Notes: generated by a model not told the origin, from the letters alone. A DNA stretch of 64,000 nucleotides from CAYWBU01 sp942491525 (GCA_942491525.1 CALOBW010000007.1:46305-110304), one strand, 5' to 3'; shown: positions 8,175 through 15,263, counted from the first letter of the stretch. Program-made: numbers and translations.

Positions 8175-8918
8175 TTATGCGCTAATCTTGACGCTGGCCT
8201 CTTTGTCAAATGGATTGGTGCGCATGGAGAGGCTGAAGAGGTAGGGGAAGTTGCCTTTTAGGTGTTCCATGTAGTTGATCCATTCCCGCACAAGATGGGC
8301 GTAGGCGCGGTCGATATCGCCGGCCATGTGCCCGATGTCATCAGGGGTGCAGTCATCAAATTTATCGCGGAATTTAAGCTCCTCACAGACGTGCAGCAGT
8401 GTTCTGAGCAGTTCCGTAAAGCTTTCATGCTCCATCAGATTGGGGTTGGCCATGACTGAGAGCAGGAAGGATCGATTTTCAGCAAAGTAGCTCTTCAGAA
8501 GGACCAGGTCATCGACGGTCGGATTGGTGCGGAACTGGTAGCGGACCAGCCGCTTCTGAATATTGGTGAAATCCTTACTCGTCCAGTCAATCTGGGGCAC
8601 CAGATCATTTTTGATGTCATCAATACTGGGGTCGATATCAGAGAAGGCTGAGAGCAGCTGGGTTCCCATTTCGCTGAAGAAGATGCCCACAATCATGTTG
8701 AGCTTTTCTATGCGTTCAGCCAGCTCACGGTGTTCCAGAGCCTGATGGATGATGAGTGTCACCAGCAGAACCTCAATGAAGACAAAGGCGATGTCACTGA
8801 CCAGGAATATGAAAATGTGGTGCGGGTCCCTGAAGATGATGAAGTGGATCAGGTAACCAAGAACAGACAGAGTAAGCAGCAGCAGGCTGGCTTTAATTTG
8901 GGTCGGCGTATACTTCAT
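8175..8918 (-). CDS. Membrane protein of unknown function with cytoplasmic domain
   Basis: I do not recognise this 247-residue protein. Two hydrophobic segments (about 9-29 and 34-58) are joined by a short loop. They are followed by a coiled-coil-like stretch (EHRELAERIEKLNMIVGIF) and about 170 soluble residues with no cysteine pairs or nucleotide motifs. The C-terminal part is helical and charged, with an ELLRTLLHVCEEL segment. AGGAGG sits 5 bases before the ATG. It stands alone between cydB, which converges on it, and the rubrerythrin gene. Its place in the oxygen-defence island suggests, but does not show, a link to oxygen or redox sensing. Confidence 0.75.
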   Translation of the reverse strand: MKYTPTQIKASLLLLTLSVLGYLIHFIIFRDPHHIFIFLVSDIAFVFIEVLLVTLIIHQALEHRELAERIEKLNMIVGIFFSEMGTQLLSAFSDIDPSIDDIKNDLVPQIDWTSKDFTNIQKRLVRYQFRTNPTVDDLVLLKSYFAENRSFLLSVMANPNLMEHESFTELLRTLLHVCEELKFRDKFDDCTPDDIGHMAGDIDRAYAHLVREWINYMEHLKGNFPYLFSLSMRTNPFDKEASVKISA

Positions 8919-8999
8919 TGTTTCCTCCTAGACAGTATCAGTTCTCATTAAACGTGAGTTGTGTCAATGGAGGAAACCGGGGCGTGAAGCCCCGGCTGA

Positions 9000-9575
9000 T
9001 TACCAGTTTTCGCCGAGCAGCTCAAAATGGGCCTTGGGATGGGCACAGGCCGCGCAGGATTCGGGGGCTTCGGTGCCCTCATGCAGATAACCGCAGTTGC
9101 GGCAGCGCCAGACAACCATGGATTCACGCTGGAAGACCAACCCTTTTTCGATGTTGTTTGCCAGATCGCTGTAACGTTTTTCATGCTGTTTTTCGGCCAC
9201 GGCGATGGCGGTAAAGACGGCGGCGATGGCCGTGAAGCCCTCTTCCTTGGCAATGGCGGCGAATTCAGGATACATGACATCGTGCTCATGGTGTTCACCC
9301 GCCGCAGCGGCGCGCAGGTTATCCAGGGTAGATCCGATCATACCGGCCGGAAACGCGGCCTGGACCTCAACCTCGCCGCCTTCAAGGAATTTGAAGAAAC
9401 GTTTGGCGTGCTCCTTCTCCTGATTGGCGGTCTCTTCGAAGATATCTGCAATCTGCACAAAGCCTTCCTTCTTGGCCTGGCTGGCAAAGTAGGTGTAGCG
9501 GTTACGGGCCTGTGATTCGCCGGCAAAAGCCGTTAAAAGATTCTTTTCTGTTCTGCTTCCCTTTAAGTTTCCCAT
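9000..9575 (-). CDS. rbr: Rubrerythrin
   Basis: This 191-residue classical rubrerythrin should reduce hydrogen peroxide in the cytoplasm. The N-terminal ferritin-like domain (about 1-145) has two E...ExxH sets (FEETANQEKEHAKRF and AIAVAEKQHEKRY). The C-terminal rubredoxin-like knuckles (CRNC near 158 and CAAC near 173) would bind one iron. The gene follows the Fur-family relic at 9586-9735 and the flavodoxin gene on the same strand, so all three probably form one transcript. No PerR-like palindrome is seen directly before it. The start has AGGAGG with normal spacing. Confidence 0.94.
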   Translation of the reverse strand: MGNLKGSRTEKNLLTAFAGESQARNRYTYFASQAKKEGFVQIADIFEETANQEKEHAKRFFKFLEGGEVEVQAAFPAGMIGSTLDNLRAAAAGEHHEHDVMYPEFAAIAKEEGFTAIAAVFTAIAVAEKQHEKRYSDLANNIEKGLVFQRESMVVWRCRNCGYLHEGTEAPESCAACAHPKAHFELLGENW

Positions 9576-9585
9576 AGTTAACCTC

Positions 9586-9735
9586 CTTATTGGTTAGGTT
9601 TCCGGTACACGCCGGACAGATTCCCAAAAGTTCGATGTTGGCTGCCTCGATGTGATCGCCGTTAATGTTCAGATTCTTACCGGTTATAATATTTAATTCA
9701 AGGGGAGAGTCGATTATCCGGCCACATTGGGCGCA
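9586..9735 (-). pseudogene. Relic of a second Fur/PerR-family regulator (C-terminal half only)
   Basis: The minus strand between the flavodoxin stop and rbr encodes, without interruption, CAQCGRIIDSPLELNI, then IEAANIELLGICPACTG. This is the typical C-terminal half of a Fur-family protein: first zinc CxxC with CGRIID, a HIE-type metal region, then the GICPAC zinc pair. It parallels residues 84-131 of the intact perR product. An in-frame TGA (9736-9738) stands immediately before the first cysteine, and the upstream DNA is the flavodoxin gene. The DNA-binding half is therefore missing and no start is available. The frame runs on past the rbr start. I infer a deletion that joined flavodoxin to the end of an old fur gene. 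Confidence 0.75.
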
Positions 9736-9741
9736 TCAAAT

Positions 9742-10263
9742 CTACCTCTTGTTGAAATCTGAATAGTCGAGCGCCTTCTTGAGAACGCCGCGGGCAAAAA
9801 TTTCGGCATCCTGGAGGTCAGCTGCATCAGGATGAGAATCCGCGGATCTGGCTTCATTGATCCAAACCCTGTGCTCGGGCTGATTTTCAAGATATTCAAC
9901 GGTTTCGTCGGGAACCGCCCCGCGGCAGTGGAATGAGCCCAGCAGTTTGACATTTTTTGCCAGGCCCGAGGCGTGGGTCAGGGCCTCCTGGGCCAGCCGG
10001 TTTTCATTCAGACAGCCGTGCGTTGAGAATAATCCCAGCTTCTTGCCCTCGGGGATGCGGCGGATAAAATCCTGGGCCGGGACTGGCACGCTGTGGGCCT
10101 GGATGGGAAAACCGAAGACGATCAAATCATAGTCGGCGAGCTGTTCGCGGGCCTCCTTTAGGGGCAGAATGGTAGAGTTCTCCTGTTGCAGGGCGTTATT
10201 GATCGAGCGGGCTACTTTTTCAGTGTTGCCGGTCTGTGAATAGTAAGAAACAAGAATCTTCAT
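9742..10263 (-). CDS. Flavodoxin-like protein
   Basis: This 173-residue protein begins with the FMN phosphate-binding loop SQTGNTEKVARSI (about 9-21), followed by DLIVFGFPI and GLFSTHG, the usual flavin-contact regions. Flavodoxins carry electrons at low potential, and related proteins serve flavodiiron or rubrerythrin systems. Here it is probably an electron carrier for peroxide or oxygen reduction, since rbr lies just downstream and a PerR-like palindrome overlaps its promoter. The last codon region abuts the Fur-family relic. It could equally be a menaquinone-dependent flavodoxin-fold oxidase. AGGAGG stands at normal spacing. Confidence 0.85.
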   Translation of the reverse strand: MKILVSYYSQTGNTEKVARSINNALQQENSTILPLKEAREQLADYDLIVFGFPIQAHSVPVPAQDFIRRIPEGKKLGLFSTHGCLNENRLAQEALTHASGLAKNVKLLGSFHCRGAVPDETVEYLENQPEHRVWINEARSADSHPDAADLQDAEIFARGVLKKALDYSDFNKR

Positions 10264-10276
10264 TTAAACCTCCTAT

Positions 10277-10316
10277 TAGTAATAATTACTATATGAATAT
10301 GGCTCACTGCTGTCAA
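10277..10316 (-). promoter_or_regulatory. Flavodoxin promoter with perfect PerR-like palindrome
   Basis: On the minus strand TTGACA (10311-10316) and TATAGT (10288-10293) are separated by exactly 17 bases. The perfect 15-bp palindrome TAGTAATAATTACTA (10277-10291) overlaps the -10 and start region. It shares the 7-1-7 architecture and AT core of PerR boxes. Confidence 0.75.
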
Positions 10317-10371
10317 TCGGTATTATAATAAATCAAAACTTAGATCTTGAAAATAAAATGATTGTGCTTAA

Positions 10372-10412
10372 CTATTTAGATCTTGACACCCTGAGCCTAA
10401 GGATCTAAATAG
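10372..10412. promoter_or_regulatory. 11-bp inverted repeat framing the desulfoferrodoxin promoter
   Basis: CTATTTAGATC (10372-10382) and GATCTAAATAG (10402-10412) are perfect inverted arms around a 19-base spacer that contains the -35 and most of the promoter spacer. Centres are 30 bp apart. A direct copy of TTAGATCTTGA also lies near 10340. This may be a second operator or an RNA-level hairpin, distinct from the PerR-like box. Confidence 0.45.
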
Positions 10413-10424
10413 TAATCATTATTA
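10383..10424 (+). promoter_or_regulatory. Desulfoferrodoxin promoter with PerR-like box
   Basis: TTGACA (10383-10388), 17-base spacer, TAAATA (10406-10411). TAGTAATCATTATTA (10410-10424), a 15-bp palindrome with one mismatched pair, overlaps the -10 downstream edge. GGGAGG stands before the ATG at 10441. Confidence 0.7.
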
Positions 10425-10440
10425 AATAAGGGAGGTAATT

Positions 10441-10815
10441 ATGACTAATAAGCTGGAAGTATATAAATGTATGCATTGTGGAAATATTGTTGAAGTTCTG
10501 CATGGCGGTGGTGCTCCTCTGGTCTGCTGTGGTGAGAATATGCGCCTCTTTAAGGAGAATACCGAGGATGCTGCGCAGGAGAAGCACGTGCCGGTCATCG
10601 AGAAAATTGACGGCGGCTTTAAGGTAAAGGTTGGCAGCGTTGCGCATCCCATGGAAGAGGATCACTACATCGAATGGGTTGAGATAATAGCTGACGGCAA
10701 GGCCTACCGCGAATTTTTGAATCCCGGTGATGCACCCGAGGTAACTTTCATGATAGATGCACAGAGTGTGAGCGCCCGTGAGTGGTGCAACAAGCATGGC
10801 TTGTGGAAGGCTTAA
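10441..10815 (+). CDS. dfx: Desulfoferrodoxin (superoxide reductase, two-iron class)
   Basis: This enzyme reduces superoxide to hydrogen peroxide without making oxygen, the usual route in anaerobes. The 124-residue protein has the N-terminal desulforedoxin-type iron centre (Cys10, Cys13, Cys29, Cys30) and the C-terminal catalytic centre. The latter has KHVPVIE with His49, SVAHPM with His69, HYIEW with His75, and the closing CNKHGLW that supplies Cys and the last His. Length and both centres fit class I/II desulfoferrodoxin with centre I intact. It heads an operon with ferritin (3 bases downstream) and probably the flavodiiron-Hrb genes. Confidence 0.96.
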   Translation: MTNKLEVYKCMHCGNIVEVLHGGGAPLVCCGENMRLFKENTEDAAQEKHVPVIEKIDGGFKVKVGSVAHPMEEDHYIEWVEIIADGKAYREFLNPGDAPEVTFMIDAQSVSAREWCNKHGLWKA

Positions 10816-10818
10816 AAG

Positions 10819-11322
10819 ATGATCAGCAAGAAGCTTGAAGAGATGATCAATGCTCAGGGCAACGCAGAGGTGCTCTCTGCTTGGCTCTACTTCTCAATGA
10901 GCGCCTATTTCAGCTCAATGGATCTTGCGGGTTTTGCCTCCTGGATGCATGTCCAGGGAACCGAAGAGCTGCTGCATGCTGATAAGATGTTTAAGTTCCT
11001 GGCGGAACGCGGCGGCCGTGTCCAGCTGTCCGCAATTGAGGCGCCTCAGCAGGAGTGGGAGTCGGCCAAAGCGGTGCTCGAACATCAGCTCAAGCACGAG
11101 CTTTGGGTGACGGACAGAATCAACGATCTCATGAATCAGGCCATTGAGGAGCGCGACCACGCCACAGGATCATTCCTCTCATGGTATGTGGATGAGCAGG
11201 TTGAAGAGGTAGCCACGGCTGAATCGCTCATCAAAAAGATCAAAATGCTGGGGGACTCTCCCCAGGGTCTCTACCTGCTGGATCAAGAGTTGTCCCAAAG
11301 GGTTCTGACCCCGCCGGCATAA
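10819..11322 (+). CDS. ftn: Ferritin
   Basis: This 167-residue ferritin stores iron as ferric mineral in a 24-subunit shell and so limits Fenton chemistry. The four-helix bundle is evident, with ferroxidase ligands in NAEVLSAWLYFSM (Glu17) and EELLHADKMF (Glu50, His53) and the later QAIEERDHATGSFL and DEQVEEVATAESL segments. The start codon lies three bases after the desulfoferrodoxin stop, so the two are translated together. Coupling superoxide reduction with iron storage is common in anaerobe stress operons. It lacks heme-ligand features of bacterioferritin that I could point to. Confidence 0.93.
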   Translation: MISKKLEEMINAQGNAEVLSAWLYFSMSAYFSSMDLAGFASWMHVQGTEELLHADKMFKFLAERGGRVQLSAIEAPQQEWESAKAVLEHQLKHELWVTDRINDLMNQAIEERDHATGSFLSWYVDEQVEEVATAESLIKKIKMLGDSPQGLYLLDQELSQRVLTPPA

Positions 11323-11327
11323 ATTCA

Positions 11328-11350
11328 GGGGCCTGCGGGCCCCAAAGTTT
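11328..11350 (+). terminator. Short hairpin between ferritin and fprA
   Basis: GGGGCC and GGCCCC (6-bp stem, TGCG loop) are followed by AAAGTTTT. The stem is short and the T run weak, so it probably attenuates rather than ends transcription into fprA. Confidence 0.4.
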
Positions 11351-11364
11351 TAAGGAGAGTAGGA

Positions 11365-12546
11365 TTGTTTAAGGCTATAAAGGTATCAGAAAACGTCTAT
11401 TGGGTAGGTGCCATCGACTGGAACCTGCGTAATTTCCATGGCTATTCAACTAAGCGCGGCTCAACGTACAACGCCTTTTTAGTATTGGCAGACAAGGTGA
11501 CCCTGGTCGACACGGTCAAGGCGCCCTTCAAGGATGAGATGCTTTCACGGATCGCCTCAGTCATTGATCCCAAGAAGATCGACTATATCGTCTCCAATCA
11601 TGCCGAAATGGATCACTCCGGCTGCATTCCGGCCATGCTGCATACCATTAAGCCGGAAAAGGTTTTTGCATCAACCATGGGCGCCAAGGCGCTGAAGGAC
11701 CACTTCCAGATCGACAGCATCATTCCGGTCAAGAGTGGCGATATTCTTGATCTGGGCAATATGCAGCTCAACTTTATAGAGACCCGCATGCTGCACTGGC
11801 CCGACTCCATGTTCACCTATCTTGAACAGGACGGGGTAATCTTTACGCAGGACGCCTTCGGCATGCATCTGGCCAGTTCCGAGCGCTTCAGTGACGAGTT
11901 GGATAAGGCTGTGCTGGAAGAGGAGATGCTGACCTACTATGCCAACATTTTGCTGCCCTACTCTGCTCAGGTTGAGAAGATTCTTGGTCAGCTGGAGGCC
12001 AGCGGCATTCAGCCCAAGGTGATCTGTCCGGACCATGGACCGCTCTTCCGTGGCGGTCTGGCTGATCTGATCGCCAAGTATCGCAGCTGGGCCGGTCAGC
12101 AGCCCGTAAAGCGCGCCGTGATTCTCTATGATACCATGTGGAACAGCACCGAGAAGATGGCCCGGGCCATTGAGGACGGTCTGATAGAGGGCGGTGCCGC
12201 CGTGAAATTGCTGCGCATGAGTGAGACGGAACGCAGCGTTCTGGCCTATGAGATCATGAACGCCGGTGCGCTGATTGTGGGTTCGCCAACCTTGAACAAC
12301 AATATCTTTCCGGCCATGGCCGACGGTCTGACCTATCTCAGGGGGCTGCGGCCACAGAATAAAATTGGGGCTTGCTTCGGTTCATTCGGCTGGGGCGGCG
12401 AGGCTGTTAAACAGCTGTCGGATTATTTGGACAGCATGAAGATCCGGCAGGTGGCTGATCCGGTGCGCATCAAGTATGTGCCCGAAGATCTAAGTTCCTG
12501 TCGAGAGCTGGGACTGCTGGTTGCCAAGGAGCTGGCAGCTCCCTGA
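11365..12546 (+). CDS. fprA: Flavodiiron protein (oxygen/nitric oxide reductase)
   Basis: FprA reduces oxygen to water, or NO to nitrous oxide, at a diiron site fed by FMN. The 393-residue protein has an N-terminal metallo-beta-lactamase-like domain with the ligand set His79-x-Glu81-x-Asp83-His84 (NHAEMDHSG). The C-terminal flavodoxin domain (from about 250) has the FMN loop YDTMWNSTEKMARAI and GSFGWGGEA. The length is standard. The start is TTG at 11365, preceded by AAGGAGAG, and the N-terminus MFKAIKVSENVYWVG agrees with the family. The Hrb gene 11 bases downstream encodes its probable electron donor, as in Moorella thermoacetica. Confidence 0.95.
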   Translation: MFKAIKVSENVYWVGAIDWNLRNFHGYSTKRGSTYNAFLVLADKVTLVDTVKAPFKDEMLSRIASVIDPKKIDYIVSNHAEMDHSGCIPAMLHTIKPEKVFASTMGAKALKDHFQIDSIIPVKSGDILDLGNMQLNFIETRMLHWPDSMFTYLEQDGVIFTQDAFGMHLASSERFSDELDKAVLEEEMLTYYANILLPYSAQVEKILGQLEASGIQPKVICPDHGPLFRGGLADLIAKYRSWAGQQPVKRAVILYDTMWNSTEKMARAIEDGLIEGGAAVKLLRMSETERSVLAYEIMNAGALIVGSPTLNNNIFPAMADGLTYLRGLRPQNKIGACFGSFGWGGEAVKQLSDYLDSMKIRQVADPVRIKYVPEDLSSCRELGLLVAKELAAP

Positions 12547-12557
12547 TAGGGGGAGAG

Positions 12558-13253
12558 ATGAATCTGGATGCGTTGTGGGATCTAACCTACGGATTATATA
12601 TCCTGACCTCTTTTAAGGGGGATAAATTAAACGGCCAGATCGTCAACTCGGTGGTTCAAGTGACGGCAGAGCCGGTGCGCTTTGCCGTCAGCATCAATAA
12701 GGCCAACCTGACGCACAGCTATATCAGAGAGAGCGGCTTCATGGCGCTCTGTGTGCTGGAGCAGGATGCGCCCATGCCGCTGATCGGCACGTTCGGTTTC
12801 AAGAGCGGCTTTCATCTGGATAAGTTTGCCGATGTCGCCTACCATACCGGTCAAACCGGCTGCCCCCTTTTGAGTGATCACAGTCTCTCTTCACTGGAGA
12901 TGCGTGTGATTGATGAGCTGGATGCCGGCACGCACACGGTTTTTCTGACCGAACTTGAACACTGCGAGATTATCAAGCAGGCCGTGCCCATGACCTATGC
13001 CTACTACCGGGATGTCAAGCACGGCAAGGCGTCTAAAAATGCACCCACTTATAAGGGTGACGATGTTTCTAAAACCGTTAAAAAGGAGGAAGGTATGAAG
13101 TATGTCTGCACAATTTGTGGTTATGTCTATGATCCGGCTGAGGGCGATGCGGATGCCGGAATTGCAGCCGGAACAACCTTTGAAGATCTGCCGGAAGACT
13201 GGGTGTGTCCCATCTGTGGAGCGGGTAAAGATGACTTCGAACCTCAAGATTAG
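12558..13253 (+). CDS. hrb: High-molecular-weight rubredoxin (flavin reductase-rubredoxin fusion)
   Basis: The N-terminal part (about 1-160) is a flavin-reductase/flavoredoxin domain (ALWDLTYGLYILTS, VNSVVQVT). A linker leads to a C-terminal rubredoxin of about 52 residues (from 180) with CTICGYVYDP and CPICGAGKDDF. This is the architecture of Moorella Hrb, which passes electrons from NADH to the flavodiiron protein. Its position directly after fprA supports the same role here. An internal AGGAGG before the rubredoxin ATG at 13095 might also allow separate synthesis of free rubredoxin. The 3' end overlaps the next gene by 23 bases. Confidence 0.93.
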   Translation: MNLDALWDLTYGLYILTSFKGDKLNGQIVNSVVQVTAEPVRFAVSINKANLTHSYIRESGFMALCVLEQDAPMPLIGTFGFKSGFHLDKFADVAYHTGQTGCPLLSDHSLSSLEMRVIDELDAGTHTVFLTELEHCEIIKQAVPMTYAYYRDVKHGKASKNAPTYKGDDVSKTVKKEEGMKYVCTICGYVYDPAEGDADAGIAAGTTFEDLPEDWVCPICGAGKDDFEPQD

Positions 13254-13506
13254 TCTGCTGTTGGTTATGCTGCTGCCGCTTAACTTGGCGGCCGGGGAAG
13301 AGCTGCTGAACAGCTGCCAGACCTGCCATAAGCTCGACAAGGTATGCAAGAAGCTCGGCAAGGACCAGCTGGAGTGGCACAAGACAGTCAAGCGCATGAA
13401 CAACTACATGTCAGTCAAAGGCGGTGCGCTGACCGAAGCAGAGGTTGCGGAACTGGCTGAATTCCTGGCAGAGCGCAAACCTGGCGACAAGGAGATTTGC
13501 AGATAA
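13231..13506 (+). CDS. Small exported c-type cytochrome
   Basis: The 91-residue product starts with a signal peptide (MTSNLKISLLLVMLLPLNLAAG). One heme-attachment motif follows, CQTCH, at about residues 29-33, and MNNYM supplies possible distal methionines. It is therefore a periplasmic monoheme cytochrome c of the smallest class. The ATG at 13231 lies inside the 3' end of hrb, 23 bases before its stop, so translation is probably coupled. Longer upstream starts would only read the rubredoxin region out of frame. An exported cytochrome in a row of cytoplasmic detoxifying enzymes is unusual. Its partner is unknown, CydAB being one guess. Confidence 0.8.
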   Translation: MTSNLKISLLLVMLLPLNLAAGEELLNSCQTCHKLDKVCKKLGKDQLEWHKTVKRMNNYMSVKGGALTEAEVAELAEFLAERKPGDKEICR

Positions 13507-13508
13507 TC

Positions 13509-13979
13509 ATGGATAACATGGCGCCAGATTTTGAGCTTATAAATGTGGATGGGCAGAGCGTACATCTGGCTGATTATGGCGGCCGGTGGCTGGTGCTCTA
13601 CTTCTATCCCAAGGATAACACCAGCGGCTGCACCCGCGAGGCGGTCGAGTTTACGGCGGCCATTGATCAGTTTGCAGAGTGGAACTGCGCGGTGGTGGGC
13701 GTCAGCCCCGATACGGTCAAGAAGCACCAAAACTTCCGTGAGAAGCACGGGCTCAAGGTTGGTTTGCTGGCCGATCCTGAACAGCAAGCCCTGGAGGCCT
13801 ACGGTGTGTGGCAACAGAAAAAGATGTACGGCCGTGAATATATGGGAGTGGTGCGTTCCACCTTTCTGATCGATCCGGGCGGAATCATCCGCCATAGCTG
13901 GAGCAAGGTCAAGGTGGCCGGCCATGTCGATGAAGTTTTGGCAAAATTGAAAGAGTTGAAAGGAGAGTCAGATGGCTAA
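13509..13979 (+). CDS. bcp: Peroxiredoxin, PrxQ/Bcp type
   Basis: This thiol peroxidase of about 156 residues reduces hydrogen and organic peroxides. The N-terminal APDFEL, the FYPKDNTSGC motif with peroxidatic Cys41, and the conserved YGVWQQKKMYG and RSTFLIDPGG all fit PrxQ. The resolving cysteine usually found five residues later (CTxEAC) is valine here (CTREAV), so the enzyme should work by a one-cysteine mechanism or use another resolving partner. I chose ATG 13509; ATG 13518 and TTG 13497 are also in frame, the AAGGAG at 13489 lying between. It overlaps tpx by 8 bases. Confidence 0.9.
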   Translation: MDNMAPDFELINVDGQSVHLADYGGRWLVLYFYPKDNTSGCTREAVEFTAAIDQFAEWNCAVVGVSPDTVKKHQNFREKHGLKVGLLADPEQQALEAYGVWQQKKMYGREYMGVVRSTFLIDPGGIIRHSWSKVKVAGHVDEVLAKLKELKGESDG

Positions 13980-14466
13980 AATAACCCTGCACGGGAATGC
14001 GATAAACACCGGCGGTGATTTGCCGGCAGTCGGCACCAAGGCGCCGGACTTTGAGTTGACCAAGGGGGATCTGTCGGATGTTAAACTGGCCGAGTTCAGC
14101 GGCAGAAAAAAAGTTTTAAATATTGTGCCCAGTCTGGATACCGGTGTCTGTGCCGCCTCGGCCCGTAAGTTCAACAGCGAGGCCTCGGGTATGGATAATA
14201 CGGTTGTGCTGATTATTTCGGCCGACCTGCCCTTTGCCCAGAGCCGTTTCTGTGAAGCCGAGGGGCTCAAGGATGTGATCCCGCTCTCCACTCTGCGCAG
14301 CAGCTTTGCGGCTGACTATGGAATTGAGCTGGTTGACGGCCCCCTTAAAGGTTTGACCGGCCGGGCGGTGGTGGTTCTGGATGAAAATGACCAGGTTGTC
14401 TACACTGAGCTGGTGCCCGAGATCGCCCAGGAGCCAGACTATGCCAAGGCTCTGAGTGTCCTCTGA
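13972..14466 (+). CDS. tpx: Thiol peroxidase
   Basis: Tpx is a two-cysteine peroxiredoxin that prefers lipid hydroperoxides and is reduced by thioredoxin. The 164-residue protein has peroxidatic Cys60 in PSLDTGVC and resolving Cys94 in AQSRFCEAEG, matching E. coli Cys61 and Cys95. The N-terminal HGNAINTGGDLP is characteristic. The ATG overlaps the end of the PrxQ gene, so the two peroxidases are coupled. It closes the oxygen-defence island and a hairpin follows. Confidence 0.96.
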   Translation: MAKITLHGNAINTGGDLPAVGTKAPDFELTKGDLSDVKLAEFSGRKKVLNIVPSLDTGVCAASARKFNSEASGMDNTVVLIISADLPFAQSRFCEAEGLKDVIPLSTLRSSFAADYGIELVDGPLKGLTGRAVVVLDENDQVVYTELVPEIAQEPDYAKALSVL

Positions 14467-14490
14467 AGAGATTGAGCGGCTGATATGAGG

Positions 14491-14537
14491 CTGGCGGATG
14501 TGCCTGAGTAGTGGTACATCCGCCAGAATTATCTTTA
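14491..14537 (+). terminator. Hairpin after tpx
   Basis: An 11-bp perfect stem, CTGGCGGATGT and its complement (14491-14501, 14516-14526), is followed by AATTATCTTT. The T run is broken, but the place fits the end of the desulfoferrodoxin-to-tpx unit. Confidence 0.65.
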
Positions 14538-14618
14538 ATTGAGATGTAAGTGGTTGACATCCCTTCTGATTAATGTTCGTCTGCATAAGTGGGTTGCAGT
14601 TAAAAGGAGGGATAAGTT

Positions 14619-15209
14619 TTGCCGAAGAAAAGAATGCATTCCGCTCAGCGCAGGGAGCAGATCATTGGTGCCACCGGTAAATTGATTGCCCAAAATGGCC
14701 TTGGCTGGGCCACGGTTGCCCGGATTGCCGAGGCCGTTGATATCACCCAGCCCGCCCTCTACCGTCATTTCAAAAACCGTCAGGATATTCTGATGGCCAC
14801 CCTTGAGTATTTCAGTGAAGATTTTCTGAAGCTGATCGTCATTAAGGATGATGTTGATGTGGTGGAAGCCCTGCATGATATTGCGCTGGTTTTCACCGAG
14901 TCAAGCCGGCAGAACCCTGAGCGCGGGCGCATCATGTTTGAATTTATCTGTGCCCCGCCTGAAGATGAGCTGCGAGATGCGGTCAAGGAGCGCTTCAACA
15001 TGCTGGTGGAGCAGCTCAAGCTGCTGCTGAAGAGGGGCGTTGATCAGGGAGTCTTCAAGGCCGACCTGGATCTCTCGCTGGCAGCCTGGGAGATATTTTC
15101 CCTGGGATTTACGCTCAACTTTGTAATCATGATGGGCATGGATTATAATCTGAGTGAAGAGAAGGCCCTCAAAGCTGTTGAAGACATCATGCTCTCCATA
15201 AAGCTTTAG
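14619..15209 (+). CDS. TetR-family transcriptional regulator
   Basis: This 196-residue regulator has the TetR helix-turn-helix near residues 28-50 (WATVARIAEAVDITQPALYRHFKNRQDIL). The rest is a variable helical ligand-binding domain whose ligand cannot be read from the sequence. The start is TTG at 14619 after a strong AAAGGAGGG; the ATG six codons later lacks a site. It stands alone before the second TetR gene, in the same direction. A role in the adjacent fatty-acyl operon is possible but unproved. Confidence 0.88.
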   Translation: MPKKRMHSAQRREQIIGATGKLIAQNGLGWATVARIAEAVDITQPALYRHFKNRQDILMATLEYFSEDFLKLIVIKDDVDVVEALHDIALVFTESSRQNPERGRIMFEFICAPPEDELRDAVKERFNMLVEQLKLLLKRGVDQGVFKADLDLSLAAWEIFSLGFTLNFVIMMGMDYNLSEEKALKAVEDIMLSIKL

Positions 15210-15263
15210 GTTACACGCCGGTTTCAATCTTTTAATTTCTTTTACAGAATCAACATTGACCCC

